Positions 35,151 through 47,300 of a DNA stretch of 64,000 bases are shown piece by piece (the stretch's first letter is position 1; each line of letters opens with the position of its first letter). Source of the stretch: Rugalucina vietnamica. Taxonomy: Eukaryota > Mollusca > Bivalvia > Lucinida > Lucinidae. Made by a program: the position numbers and the translations under genes. The notes under the pieces were generated by a model. That model was not told where the DNA came from. It was given only the letters and a program-made list of their open reading frames with translations, and did not search any database. Location: assembly GCA_964017185.1 (NCBI GenBank), contig OZ024883.1, positions 1,860,001-1,924,000 on the forward strand, read 5' to 3'.

Positions 35151-35867
35151 GGTACTCAGTTACTATACGTTGTTTGTCTCCGGATACTCGGTGTTAACAT
35201 ATTGATTAAGATGTCTCTTTTTTGGTGTCTCTTGGTTTTTGTTTCTTAATAAGCTGACAAGCTGTTGCCACCCTATTTAAAAACAAGTAGATAAATATTC
35301 ATGAAAGATCATATTCACGAAAGATCAGCTGTTTTATATATGGTTTTGTTCAAGTTAGTAAAATGATGCTTTATGCGATAAAAAGTTAAGTCTTGAAAAG
35401 CAAATACAAATTACATTTAACTGTATCATTATTCAATATTATCTTTCAATAAAATTTCAAATTAGTTTAAATAAGTACGAACGGCGAATTCAATCTAAAT
35501 CAATATGTGCACAGGTCATGTTAAGACATACATTGCCGGAAGCAAGCAAATCGCTTTAAGCAACGAGACTACCATACCTCGTCGGCAGAAAGTTTGCTGA
35601 AGGTATTCGATAGATTTTTCACTAACCGATCTGCTCACATTAAAACAATCAATAGTAATTCTTGTGTTTTCGAATTTAGAAACGAGGCTTACGTTATTGT
35701 TGCGAAAATGAAAGACGATCAACGTGCAGGATAATGATGATCAATATTAAAATATCCGAATGTAAATGAAAAAAGACAAGTTATACTGTGACACAACTAA
35801 CCACATTTATATATTTTAAAAGTAATGATGTTTATTTATTTTGGTCACCGATGTGTGGATCCAAGAC

Positions 35868-37530
35868 ATGTATAATGGCGAATTTGTGAAACATTTTTCT
35901 ATCGTGCGTTTGATATTATTCTTGACAATAGGGCTGCTCAGTTACAGTGCCACAGAGAAGACATGGCTCAGGCTGGAGATCGGCCTGACTGACTGTACAC
36001 GGTGCGGTGAACTCATAGTCGCAATTGGAGATGCTTTTGAGAAGCTGTTGGTCAATTCCAATTTCACTGTGGAGGAGTATTTACGTGTAAATGCTGGAAT
36101 ATGGAGCGTGTCGGTCTGTACAGTTGATAGACTGTGTCTTGATATGACCGTGTGTGAAGCAGAGGAATTGTTTGGACTGCATCCCCTGTTCAGCCGGGTC
36201 TTCGGTATGTTCTTTATCATTGATCATCATTGTTTGATGGCGGGATATTCGACAAAGAGAAAATCCAAAATATAAATCTAGTAAACTGCGTTTGTTGTCT
36301 TTGGTTTAGTAATTAAGAGACTCGAAACTGTAACAATTTGCAAGCAGAATTACTTTAAGGGCTCAAAACGTGCTATTGACATGCAGAAGTAATGTTATAT
36401 GGTACTTACATGTACATTTAGCATTACAAATACATTTTATACATGTATGCCGTCACAAAAATTTGATAATTGTGCCATTTATTTTCAGCAAGTCTGCGAC
36501 TATGTGCTGTCTTCCTGAAGTCAGGAGTTATAGTCACGGTGCTTTGTTTCATATCGGCATGCACAGCTTCCCCTAGTCGGATAACAACCTTTTGGTTCTC
36601 AATCTCTGCGGGTAATGCATTAGTTTTGACTAACTGGTTGATTGTTTCACTAAAATCATACTTTATTAATGTTTTGTGCCATCAGATCCTACAATATTTC
36701 ACTACCCGAGTAAGATCCATTACCATTGGAGCCGCATCGTGAGAAAACCGGATTTTCGCCTAGGCGAAAACAAAGGCGCGGATCAGCTTCGCGGTAACCG
36801 CGAAGCTGATCAGCGCCTTTGTTTTCGCTACTCGGATAGTACAATTCCTCTTCTACTTTAATCCGAAATTTCAAGCTTCTAGCTCTTTTCTGAGCTTGTA
36901 CAGGCCGGTTTGTGTCGGACCTGGTCGGAAACCCCGAAGACCGGTTTTCTCGCGTCGCGGCTCACTTTGTATCAGCATGGGAAGTAATATAACCGTACAT
37001 TCATAATCGCCCTGTCCGGGCAGTAGGCGCATGCCATATCTTTCAGTGTGCCTGCTATGTACATGTACATAGGTAAGATATAAGGTACATCTGCGATTTC
37101 CCAAACATCAACATTTGACTTTAAATGGAAGGCAAATACCCTTTATTTTTTAGTATACATTTTTGATTATGCAGATGAGTAATATGCTATTCGTTATCAG
37201 TTATTTAAAATCAATTTTAATTCTCTTTTTCTTCCAGGCGTTTTGTTACTGTGTCCTACTGTTGTTTTGTCAGCTGCTCATGCCACGAGAAACTTTGCCA
37301 TATTCCATACAGAGGTTTTTATACCATGGGCCGCTCTGTCGTCAACATTAGCTGACCTGTTGCTATTTATCTGTGCTTTTCTCATATCGAAGACAACACG
37401 TGCGACCAAATTTTCCGTGTCAGATTGCAGACCGTGGAAATGCTGGAATTCACGTGCCGTCAACGTCTCTGTGACAGATTACAGTTTGTGGGAACACTGG
37501 CGACACAGAAACAAGCTTTTGACTATATGA
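35868..37530 (+). CDS. Claudin-like four-transmembrane protein
   Basis: Exons 35868-36204, 36489-36611 and 37238-37530 join in consistent phase with GT/AG borders to give 250 residues plus stop. Four hydrophobic segments lie near residues 9-27, 116-138, 147-170 and 181-203, with a short C-terminal tail. The large first extracellular loop carries G77-I-W79, C84 and C90, the arrangement of the claudin/PMP22 signature (G-L-W, C, C), plus a possible N-glycosylation site at Asn65. Such proteins are membrane tetraspans of epithelial junctions or related complexes. The exact subfamily (claudin, clarin, EMP-like) cannot be fixed from sequence alone. The ATG at 35868 is the first in this open frame; another upstream exon is possible. 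Confidence 0.75.
36728..36964 (+). repeat. MITE family A in an intron of the claudin-like gene
   Basis: Near-perfect copy (palindrome arms around CTTCGCGGTAACCGCGAAG) in intron 2. It is very close to 20722-20958, suggesting recent activity. Confidence 0.85.
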
Positions 37531-37815
37531 TAATAATTTAATGGAAGAAGTATAAAGATAAAGGAAAGGGAACACCAAATTCCGTTATATATATAGTATG
37601 TTCTACAAGTAAGGAAGTCATGGCACTGGTTCCCACAGAAAGCTTTTATCTGTATCATTTGATGTTACGAAACAAACTCGGACCAAAAAGATAAATTGCA
37701 ATTGATTTAATGAACAACTAAGGTTGTCAGAATCTGTAGCCTTTTTTAACATCTTTTACAAAATATTTCATTAACTAGTCACAGAACCTCGTGTACACAG
37801 TACACTATTATACAA

Positions 37816-37950
37816 TTAATGACTTTTGAGGCATTGGATATGATGTGATATCGACCCGAGAATACCAATATTGACCGAGGCAAAGCCGAGGTCAATATTG
37901 GTATTTTCGGGTCGATATCACATCATATCCAATGCCTAAAAAGTCATTAA
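37816..37950. repeat. Long foldback palindrome
   Basis: Arms of about 66 bp (TTAATGACTTTT..GGCATTGG and complement) with only AAA between GACCGAGGC and GCCGAGGTC. It lies 286 bp downstream of the claudin-like stop codon. Confidence 0.9.
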
Positions 37951-38524
37951 CTGTTATATTATATAATTTTTGACATTTCGCTATGCGAAAGCGGAACCAG
38001 AACGTCAGCTCTAAATCATGGCGTACACATGTCTTATTGTTTTGGACCCCTAGATACCTTTCACTCTGCCTGAGATGAAAGGTATCTCGGGTACAGATGT
38101 TGCATATTACAAAGTAATAAAATAATTAACTCCCCCAGTGCTACTGCGGTCATTATGCAAATTTTGCTATGGTTATCTTGTGATTAATTATCTGTTGATA
38201 ATTGATATATCTATATAAAAAACAGAATATTTAATTCTACATTTTAGACGAAAACAAAGTAAAAATTCATAATTATCAGAATCTTTTCAATAAAATTGCA
38301 TTTTCAATCCGTTTTCTACATGAAATATTAACGATTTTGCACCTTGATGAAAATATTTTTATCTGACATGATCAGCTAATCACACACCACCTGCAGTGGG
38401 CTGCGGCACCAGGAACACTTTATTGCCCAGTTTTATAGTTGAAACAATATGCCAACTTCATGGTTGAGGGAAGAAAAAATGCACAAAATTTTATAAGAGA
38501 TGTGTACGCTATGTTTAGTAACTA

Positions 38525-39739
38525 CACTCCCGCTTGCGTAAATGTAGTCATTGATTACGCGTAACGTACGCGCATATTACGCACGTAATACGCACCTTAT
38601 TTATACGCGTATGTTTCAATAGCCAATCAGAATTCAGTTCCTCTTACACGTATGATGCGCGTAACGTGCGTACATTACGCGTAATGATTTTAACCAATAA
38701 GCTGGCAATTCATAAAACCAGTCATTACGCATATTTAAGTATATACGCGTATTTTTGTAACCAATCGGGAGTGAAACAGTCTTACGCAAAGAATACGCGT
38801 AACATACGCGTAATGAAGTTGAACTTGTATGGTTAAAGCAAAAATCCGGATTTTGCTTTAGATTAAAACCATAGATCTATCTAATCTTTTCTCAAAGTAA
38901 GTCCTGCGGTATAAATTAATTGCCTCGAACGAATAACATGTCCGTGATCGCCCCCATGAGAAATATTTTCAGTGCACCTGTTCATCCTTGGATCGGTTCC
39001 TGATCTGACACCGAGTTTCTGTAGTGTTCGCTTGCTTTTTTGGATGCAGTTGAGAAAAATTGAAAACAGATATATAAGAAGGAGAAAGAAACGTGGAAGA
39101 AAAACAAGTACAAACCTTACACCGTATAGTGGTGCTTCTACAAAATAGAGGAGGAACTCTACGACTATTAAAGATTAATGTCTGACTTATCTGTCCACTT
39201 GTTTTCCCGAGACGCTTCAAATCTGAAATAATATTCCTCATTTCGATGTTCATTTTTGTTCCTTTCGCCATCTTGGTTACAATGAAATTTCGATTTATTT
39301 TGAACGAAATCTTAACTCACTCGGAAACTAGTTATAATCTGATATTAGGGTCAGAGACACATAAAAGGATTTCACAATATACTTGAATATATTCACGCCA
39401 TTAATTTTCATCAATAAAATCCATTATACTTGCACATTCTTTAGTTTCGATGTTATAATAAAATCAACCGTTAGGTACTGAAGCTTTTGTATCCCTTATG
39501 ATACGCGTAAATACGCGTAAACGTATTGACAATCTGATTGGCCGATCATTTATACGCGTAATGTCTGAACCTTACGCGTATCGACGCTTTAATCACTGCT
39601 TATGAATATTAATTAGATACGTTACGCGTAAATGCGCGTATGTTACGCGTGAATGCGCGTAAATAGCATTACGTGCGTAATACGCGCGTTATACGCGTAT
39701 GATACGCGTAAGTGGAGTACATTTACGCGAGCGGGAGTG
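38525..39739. mobile_element. TA-flanked element packed with TACGCGTA motifs
   Basis: 1215 bp. The ends CACTCCCGCTTGCGTAAATG and its imperfect complement are flanked by TA on both sides (38523-38524, 39740-39741), as expected of Tc1/mariner-type insertion. About 300 bp at the left end and about 250 bp at the right end carry dozens of ACGCGTAA/TTACGCGT variants. The middle holds a minus-strand ATG frame (39271-38969) whose first 30 residues (IISDLKRLGKTSGQISQTL) resemble a transposase helix-turn-helix. Confidence 0.7.
38969..39271 (-). pseudogene. Possible transposase N-terminal fragment
   Basis: A 100-codon frame starting MAKGTKMNIEMRN followed by IISDLKRLGKTSGQISQTL, a pattern like the first helix-turn-helix of Tc1/mariner transposases. 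After about residue 35 the resemblance stops; a GTAAGG donor-like site follows the CACTATACG stretch. No DDE/D catalytic region is present, so it cannot be functional alone. It may instead be a captured host first exon. Confidence 0.4.
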
Positions 39740-39871
39740 TAATATAGACCTGTCAGCACGCGCGACAATTTGGAGACTTGCCACGTGGAAGCTTTGGGCC
39801 AATGAAAATCAAGATTTTCAGTAGCTTATATAATAAAAATATTATCTCAAGTAAGAAACTTGAAGCTGAGT

Positions 39872-42652
39872 CTACTCTGAATCTTCAACATCTATAAAGG
39901 GATCCGATTTTGGCTGCGCAGTCTGCTCGTGGTGGGGAGGCTGTAATGAACCCGGACGATTAAACAAGTAAGACAGATTCTTTGCATCGCCCGTTTGTTG
40001 CACTGTATCTTTTGGTGGCATGGTGGACTGTCTCGCACAGGTCAGAGGCACTGGTAGTCCCTTGGTTATATTGTCGGATGCCACTTTGAAATTCCCGTTG
40101 ACTGGTGTTGCATTCTGAGTATGCGTTGTGCCCAACTGTGTATTATTTGGGGATAGTGGTGATGGTATGATGTTTCGGTCCCCTATGTCGAACAGGTTGG
40201 TGTTAACACGCTGTGGTGGAGCTGGAAATCTGGGTTTTGAAGGCATTTGAATCCCGGTTGTTGCGTTGTTGTTGGTTTGGCGGACTGGCCTGGATTCCAG
40301 TGGCGATATCTGCCGATATTTGGTTTTCGCAACATAACAAACCGTCAGAGACAGTATGATGAAAATCAAGACTATACCCCCGGTTACAACCGTGTATAGG
40401 TAAACTGTATCATGACCAGCAGCATCTGAAAACAAAGGGGAGTTGAAAATAAATCGGTTTGGGCCTTGTCAAAAACAAATATACCCATCCGCCGTTTAAT
40501 TTTCAGGTAAATGCGAAAAGGAAAAAAATGATTTTAACCATTACATATCATTATGTTTGAAGAAAATGTATTTTACATGTAAGACCATGCAAAGCAGTGT
40601 GAGGTCTATGGTCCGACTAAGCAATGATCGAATTCAGTCTAGTCAGACCAGAGTGACGTCATTCCCAGACCATTGTTCAACCAAGCCTCCGCTGGAACAA
40701 GTATGGCCGACAGTGTTGAAAATATTTCCTGGTCCTCTAATTAAACGATAAACGGTCATTTGGGGGCTATATTTTGATATTTTTTCTTGTTTTTTTTTAT
40801 GCTTGAATTTATTGTCCCATGATGTTTTTACTCTATCTACTGACATACTCTCTCTTCTTTGACTTGATACAAAAATAGGAGACGACTGTTGATGAGCGCC
40901 GCCATATTATCTAGACCATAGATCAACCAAACATCGTTCGGTCACATTTTACATGTAGCTTAAAGCAAGCTCAATAACATCTTCCGGGACTAGACTATGG
41001 TCTGAGATCGAAGTCGCTCCGTATGAAACTTTGACAAAAGTGTCACGCGGCAATTAAAACAGTATCTACGTGTGCTCGTATGTTATTCAGAGAATGGAAA
41101 CATGGGGGTCACCAAATACATGCGTTTTTGGAATTATTGCTTACTATTTTCTAGTGTATTTGAGTTTTCGGTGGTTTTGGTAGTTGTAACTTGGCCCACG
41201 GTTGTTATTGCGTCGCTGGTAGTTACTAGCTGAGTGATTGTTATTGCGTCACTGGTAGTAACTTGTTGACTGGTTGTTTGAACGTCACTGGTAGTGACTT
41301 GCTGACTGGTTGTTTGAATGTCAGTGGTAGTGACTTGCTGACTGGTTGTTTGAATGTCAGTGGTAGTGACTTGCTGACTGGTTGTTTGATCGTCACTAGT
41401 AGTGACTTGCTGACTGGTTGTTTGAATGTCACTGGTAGTGACTTGCTGACTGGTTGTTTGAATGTCGGTGGTAGTGACTTGCTGACTGGTTGTTTGAGCA
41501 TCACTGGTAGTGACTTGCTGACTGGTTGTTTGATCGTCACTGGTAGTGACTTGCTGACTGGTTGTTTGAGCGTCACTGGTATTGACTTGCTGACTGGTTG
41601 TTTGAGCGTCACTAGTAGTGACTTGCTGACTGGTTGTTTGAGCGTCACTGGTAGTGACTTGCTGACTGGTTGTTTGAGCGCCACTGGTAGTGACTTGCTG
41701 ACTGGTTGTTTGAGCGTCACTGGTAGTGACTTGCTGACTGGTTGTTTGAGCGTCACTGGTAGTGACTTGCTGACTGGTTGTTTGAGCGCCACTGGTAGTG
41801 ACTTGCTGACTGGTTGTTTGAGCGTCACTGGTAGTGACTTGCTGACTGGTTGTTTGAGCGTCACTAGTAGTGACTTGCTGACTGGTTGTTTGAGCGTCAC
41901 TGGTAGTGACTTGCTGACTGGTTGTTTGAGCGCCACTGGTAGTGACTTGCTGACTGGTTGTTTGAGCGCCACTGGTAGTGACTTGCTGACTGGTTGTTAT
42001 TGCGTCAGTAGTAGTGACTCGGTCACTCGTTGTAAAAGCGTCACTGGTTGTATGAAGCAAATCACTGGTAGTTGTTTCTGAAACCAAGATGTATGCACTT
42101 GTGGTTTACACGCAAAACCCAGTTTAAAGATATCATCCAAGTTATTCCAGTACTAAAACTTGAAACGGATAATACTTGCATTTTAGGTTTTCTCATGTTA
42201 TTAGTGTATAGGGTCTTTGAGTAAGAAGGATTATATTAAGACGTCTGTTGTCAACTAAACTTCAAATTTGAAATCTACCAAAGTCCCAGTAACAAATAAC
42301 TGATCGATCCAAGGCGACGCATATTAGTTTGTGTTGTGATATCAGTTGATATTGTTTTCAAGCTGATTGGCCATCCTTTGAAAGTAAATATTCCCTCAAG
42401 CCATATGGTGATTTTGTTTATAAGTCTTTTAATCATTTCCCGTTCAGATTTCAGGGATACGGGTACTAGCATGTTTGTTACAGGCTTTCGTTTCGTTTCG
42501 AGTCATTGGTTATTGTTAGTTTTACTTACCGAGTAGTATTACTTCGCAGACATAATTTTTACTTTCCGAACCAGTGCAGGGAGTTTTCCACACCTCAATG
42601 AAAGCTGAAAACACATCTATGTCTCCGCACCCGTCTGTTGAGGACCCCGTAC
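39872..42652 (-). CDS. Partial gene: C-type-lectin end, Thr-rich stalk, transmembrane and tail
   Basis: Three 3' exons, 42652-42530, 42077-41145 and 40425-39872, join in consistent phase. The first encodes the end of what looks like a C-type lectin domain (Cys, then W-x3-C, then YVCE). The second, 933 bp, encodes about 21 units of TTSQQVTTSDAQ, a Thr/Ser-rich mucin-like stalk likely to be O-glycosylated. The third begins AAGHDTVYLY, has one membrane helix (VVTGGIVLIFIILSLTVCYV) and a tail of about 150 residues rich in Pro, Asn and Gln, ending DVEDSE. A type I surface receptor or adhesion protein is inferred. Upstream exons were not found; they may lie beyond the retrotransposon block. Confidence 0.7.
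41220..42005 (-). repeat. 36-bp coding minisatellite
   Basis: About 21 tandem units of 36 bp (plus-strand motif GACTTGCTGACTGGTTGTTT) within one exon. The units differ mainly in the last two or three codons (SDAQ, SGAQ, SDIQ, TDIQ, SDDQ). Confidence 0.95.
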
Positions 42653-43399
42653 CTAAATGTTCATAAATTTATAAGAAATTGTATGATTTAATAGTAAATT
42701 AATACATACACATAGATCCGAAAATTCATAGAACATACGCTGTAATGAACAATCATGAAAGTAAAAGACATTAGGCTAGGCCTTTAATGTTAACGAAGGT
42801 ACTGCCGATGGCTAACGTAATTACAATTTAAAACAATGAGGATGACGAATGAACTACAAAATATAAATACAAAATATCTATGGAATTGCTAACGAGATAA
42901 AGAAAATTTGTTTGAATTGTTTGAATTCATGCTTTACGTCCCAATCAACAGCTAATGTCATGTCGGGACGTTGCCTCCACTTTATGAGATTTTTACACAA
43001 AATGAGGATGTCACGACATTCAACAAGTGCTTAAAATATAACCACCCAACATAGCAACAAAGGCTTATATGTGTGGACGGTTTGACTTGAAACCACTTTT
43101 CCTGGCAAGCTCAGACCTGAGCGGTTAACCAGTAATCAGATGGTCAGTCAGCAGCGAACAAGCTTTGCATGGAGGCACAAAGCAGCACATCGGGGCCCAT
43201 ATTCCCACCCGGCCACCCTTAAGAGATAAAGAACAAAGGCTATATTCATGCATACGTGAAACTTGAAAACTTACATGGAATTATGGAAGTAGAACTTTGG
43301 AAATTCAATTTGAAACATATGTAGGTTGTAGCACAATAAAATAGTCAGAGGAAATGAATTAATATTAGATAGGCTGTGTGAGAAGAGAAGATAGAAAAT
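42653..43399. other. Intronic or intergenic stretch
   Basis: Between the lectin-end exon and the first LTR. No exon or repeat could be supported. Confidence 0.4.
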
Positions 43400-44225
43400 T
43401 GTTACGTGCCAGGCGTAACTAGAAGATTAAGGAAACCAACAAGTTGGTTAGCCAGCAACAAGCTTTGTTTAAAATTTAACAAATCTATTTAGAAGTGATT
43501 TAACCAGTAATTACATGTGAAACAATCAAAAGCATATATACAATCAAACAAAAATGAATGTACAATACCTTTCAAGATGTTAATTCCCTTAAAGAATGTC
43601 TGAATGTCCCTCAGAATTTTTTAACACAAGTCTGTATCAGTTTCTGATCCCAAGAATTAAAGTTTGTTTCAAAATAGCACTATGTCCCAATCCAGAATCG
43701 AATATCACAAAGTAATCCAAGAATAAGTTTAAATTCCAGTAAGATAGATTTTTACTTCTTAATAGTTACAGTACCCAAAGATTGTCCTTATGAAAATTTG
43801 TAGCCCTTATATAGCACTGAGGAACATTCAGGATTTTTCCAGCAAATTCTATGATATCATATACTAAAAATAACAAGTTGTTTACCAAAATTTAATGTTT
43901 TGGAATATTCTAGAGAGGCCATTATCCTTCCAGAAAATTCCACAATATTCTTTTGACATAAAAAAAAAATTCTAGAAGATTCTACATCTTTGGTTCTTCC
44001 AGATTTTTCCGGACTTTTCCGTCAAAGAACAATTTGAAATTTCTAGAAAATTCTGAAGTAAACAACCTGTTTATGTCCAATATCTGGGACACTAAAAGTA
44101 AATAATTGCTAAGGACAACAAGTAAACATCATATGTATAACATCATACTTTCCTGGGCATACTCCCTTGGGAAGTTTACCAGTACTGAATGCACATCTTT
44201 CAACAAGTAACTGTCATACATAACA
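43400..44225 (-). repeat. 3' LTR of the minus-strand element
   Basis: Pairs with 49478-50307. It contains a TATATAAG box (complement of CTTATATA at about 43806-43814) and TG...CA ends. Confidence 0.93.
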
Positions 44226-44240
44226 CTTCCCCTCTTCAAA
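44226..44240 (-). other. Polypurine tract
   Basis: In element orientation GAAGAGGGGAAG directly abuts the 3' LTR, where plus-strand DNA synthesis would be primed. Confidence 0.8.
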
Positions 44241-44372
44241 GAAAAGAAAGTTTTATAAAATAAAGCTTTCTTTTGCAATACTGGATAATTGTATACGATA
44301 TGTTTAGCAAAATTTGTGCAAAACTAATCAAATACAAATGCACAAAGCTGGACATCAGCATTGTAGAGGCAC

Positions 44373-47300
44373 TTAAGCTCTGCTTAGGGTGTCTGGAATG
44401 ATATTATCTCTTCCTCGGATATGTCTGATGTCAAGATTGTGCTCTTGCAACATGAGACTCCACCTGAGTAAACGCTGGTTCTTGTTTTTCATTTTATGTA
44501 TGAAAGTCAGTGGATTGTGGTCACTGAAGACAACAATTGGTGCATGTGAAGAAGCTAAGTAAACTTCAAAGTGCTGAAGTGCAAGGATTAGAGATAGGCA
44601 TTCTTTCTCTATGGTAGAGTAATTTCTCTGATGCTTGTTAAACTTTTTGGAAAAATAACAAACAGGATGGTCAACACCATTGTCATCTTCTTGCAACAAT
44701 ACACTGCCTGTTCCAACATCACTGGCATCTACAGCCAACTTGAACTCTTTGTCAAAACTTGGTGCTAAGAGAACCGGAGCACTTCTAAGTATGGCCTTGA
44801 GCTTATCAAATGACTTCTGGCAGTCATCCGTCCAAACATACTTGGCCTTCTTACCAAGCAAGTTTGTCAGAGGCTCAGCTATAGCCGAGAGGTTGTTGCA
44901 GAATTTCCTGTAATATCTAGCCATACCCAGAAAGCGCATCAGTTGTCTTTTGCTAGTAGGTACAGGAAAATCTGAGATAGCCTCAACTTTAGCTTCTACA
45001 GGTTTTACCTGACCTTGACCTACAATGTGTCCAAGAAATGTCAAGTTTGCATGGCAAAATTCACTTTTTGCCAAGTTCAAAGTTAGTTTAGCATCACTTA
45101 GCCGGTCAAAGAATGTTCTGATTGTCTGCAAGTGTTGTTGCCACTCCTCACTGAAGATAATAGCGTCGTCGATATAGGCTTTACAGCCATCCAGATTGGA
45201 AATCAAACTGTTGACCAGCCGCTGAAAAGTCGCAGGCGAGTTCTTCATTCCAAATGGCATGACTTTATACTGGTACAGTCCATCTGGTGTAACAAATGCC
45301 GAGATCTCCTTTGCTCTGTCCGTGAGGGGTATCTGCCAAAATCCCTTTAGCAGATCGAACTTTGTAACATACTTGGCATGTCCAATATTATCAATGCAGT
45401 CATCGATTCGTGGGATGGGAAAAGTGTCTGATTTAGTGACAGAATTGACTTTTCGATAGTCTGTGCACATTCTAAATGTCCCGTCTGGCTTTGGTACAAG
45501 AATACAAGGAGAACTCCATTCACTTTGGCTGGTTTCAATGAAATCATTGTCCAGCAAATATTGAACTTCTTCCCTGAGATATTGCTGTTTTACAGGGTTC
45601 ATTCTGTAAGGATGTTGCTTTACAGGTTTTGAACCTTCAATAATGTCAACATCATGATAGATTTTGTCAATTCTGGATGGAATGTCTGGAAATAAGTGCT
45701 CATATTCGAGAACTAACTGTTTCAGTTCAAGTCTTTTGTCTGAATCAAGGTGAGACAGTTTCTGATCAAGATTCTGTAGTATGTCAGAATTCTGGAGTTT
45801 CGATGACGAGGGATCAGATTTCTCCAAGTTGAAGTCCTCAGAGTCCATTTGATTTTGTTCATGAGGGACAGAATTAACTATATTTACTGATGAAATAACA
45901 GAACTATCCCTATCAATATACTTCTTGAGCATATTAATGTGACATAGCTGTTTTTGCTTGCGCCTCCCAGGAGTGTTAACAATGTAATTCACGTCACTTA
46001 ACTTTTTATCAACAGTATACGGGCCATAATATCTAGCTTGTAAAGGTCTGCCAGGAATGGGCAGGAGAGCAAGTACCTTGTCTCCAGGTTCAGAATTTCT
46101 GTCTTTAGCATTTTCATCATAACGAATCTTCATTTTGCTTTGAGCAGATTTGAGATTGGACCGAGCTGCATCACAGGCCTTTGATAGTCTGTTTTTGAAA
46201 TCAGACACATACTGAAGTAAGTTCAAAGAACTGTCATCATCTGAGAGAAATTTCTCTTTTAGAAGTTTTAACGGTCCACGTACAGTGTGCCCAAAAACAA
46301 GCTCAAATGGGCTGAACCCCAGAGACTCTTGTACAGATTCTCTTACAGCAAATAGAAGCAAGTGTATGCCTTCATCCCAATCTTTTTCAGTGTCAAAGCA
46401 GTAAGATCTGATCATGTTTTTCAAAGTTTGATGGAATCTTTCTAAGGCACCTTGGCTTTCAGGGTGGTAAGCCGATGACTTGTATTGCTTAATTCCAAGT
46501 TCGTACATAACTTGCTGAAAAATTCCTGACATAAAATTTGAGCCCTGATCTGACTGGATAGATTTTGGGAGGCCTACAAATGTGAAGAACTTCACAAGTG
46601 CATTAACTATTGTTTTAGCCTTGATATTTCTGAGTGGGATAGCTTCAGGAAAGCGAGTTGAAGCACACATTATGGTCAGAAGATATTCACAACCTTTCTT
46701 TGTTTTGGGTAAGGGACCTACACAATCAATAATCACTCTGCTGAAAGGTTCATCAAAGGCAGGAATGGGCTGTAACTGAACTTTAGGAATAGTCTGATTG
46801 GGTTTTCCTACCATCTGACAAGTGTGGCAGGATTTGCAGTGTTGAGATACATCAGATTTTATTCCTGGCCAGTAGAAATGATTAAGGATATTGTGATAGG
46901 TCTTATTTACACCTAAATGGCCTGACATGGGTGTTTCATGAGCCAAGTTTAAGATTTCAGGGCGATAAACCCTAGGAACCACAATTTGGTGGTTAACAGT
47001 CCACTCATCTTCTGCGGAGACATCCGGAGGACGCCATTTTCTCATCAAAATGCCATTTTTGACATAATAGCAAACAGGAACCTGGGATATTTCATTTTCA
47101 TTAAAAGCCCTTTCAAATAAAGGAGAGATATCAGAATCACTGTGTTGTTCTTTACAAAGCTGTGACCTTGACATCTGGTCATGACCTTGATCATTTGACG
47201 TTGATGGTGAAAGGTCATTTTCTGACCACGACCTTGGATTGCTAGGGTCAGTCTGAATATCAGAGTGACTAGGGGAAAGAGATGTTGAAATCTCTTTATT

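Noticed and set aside
41263..42081. 272-codon plus-strand frame opposite the Thr-rich exon
   Set aside because: It exists only because the 36-bp repeat lacks stops in several frames; splice phases support the minus-strand frame.
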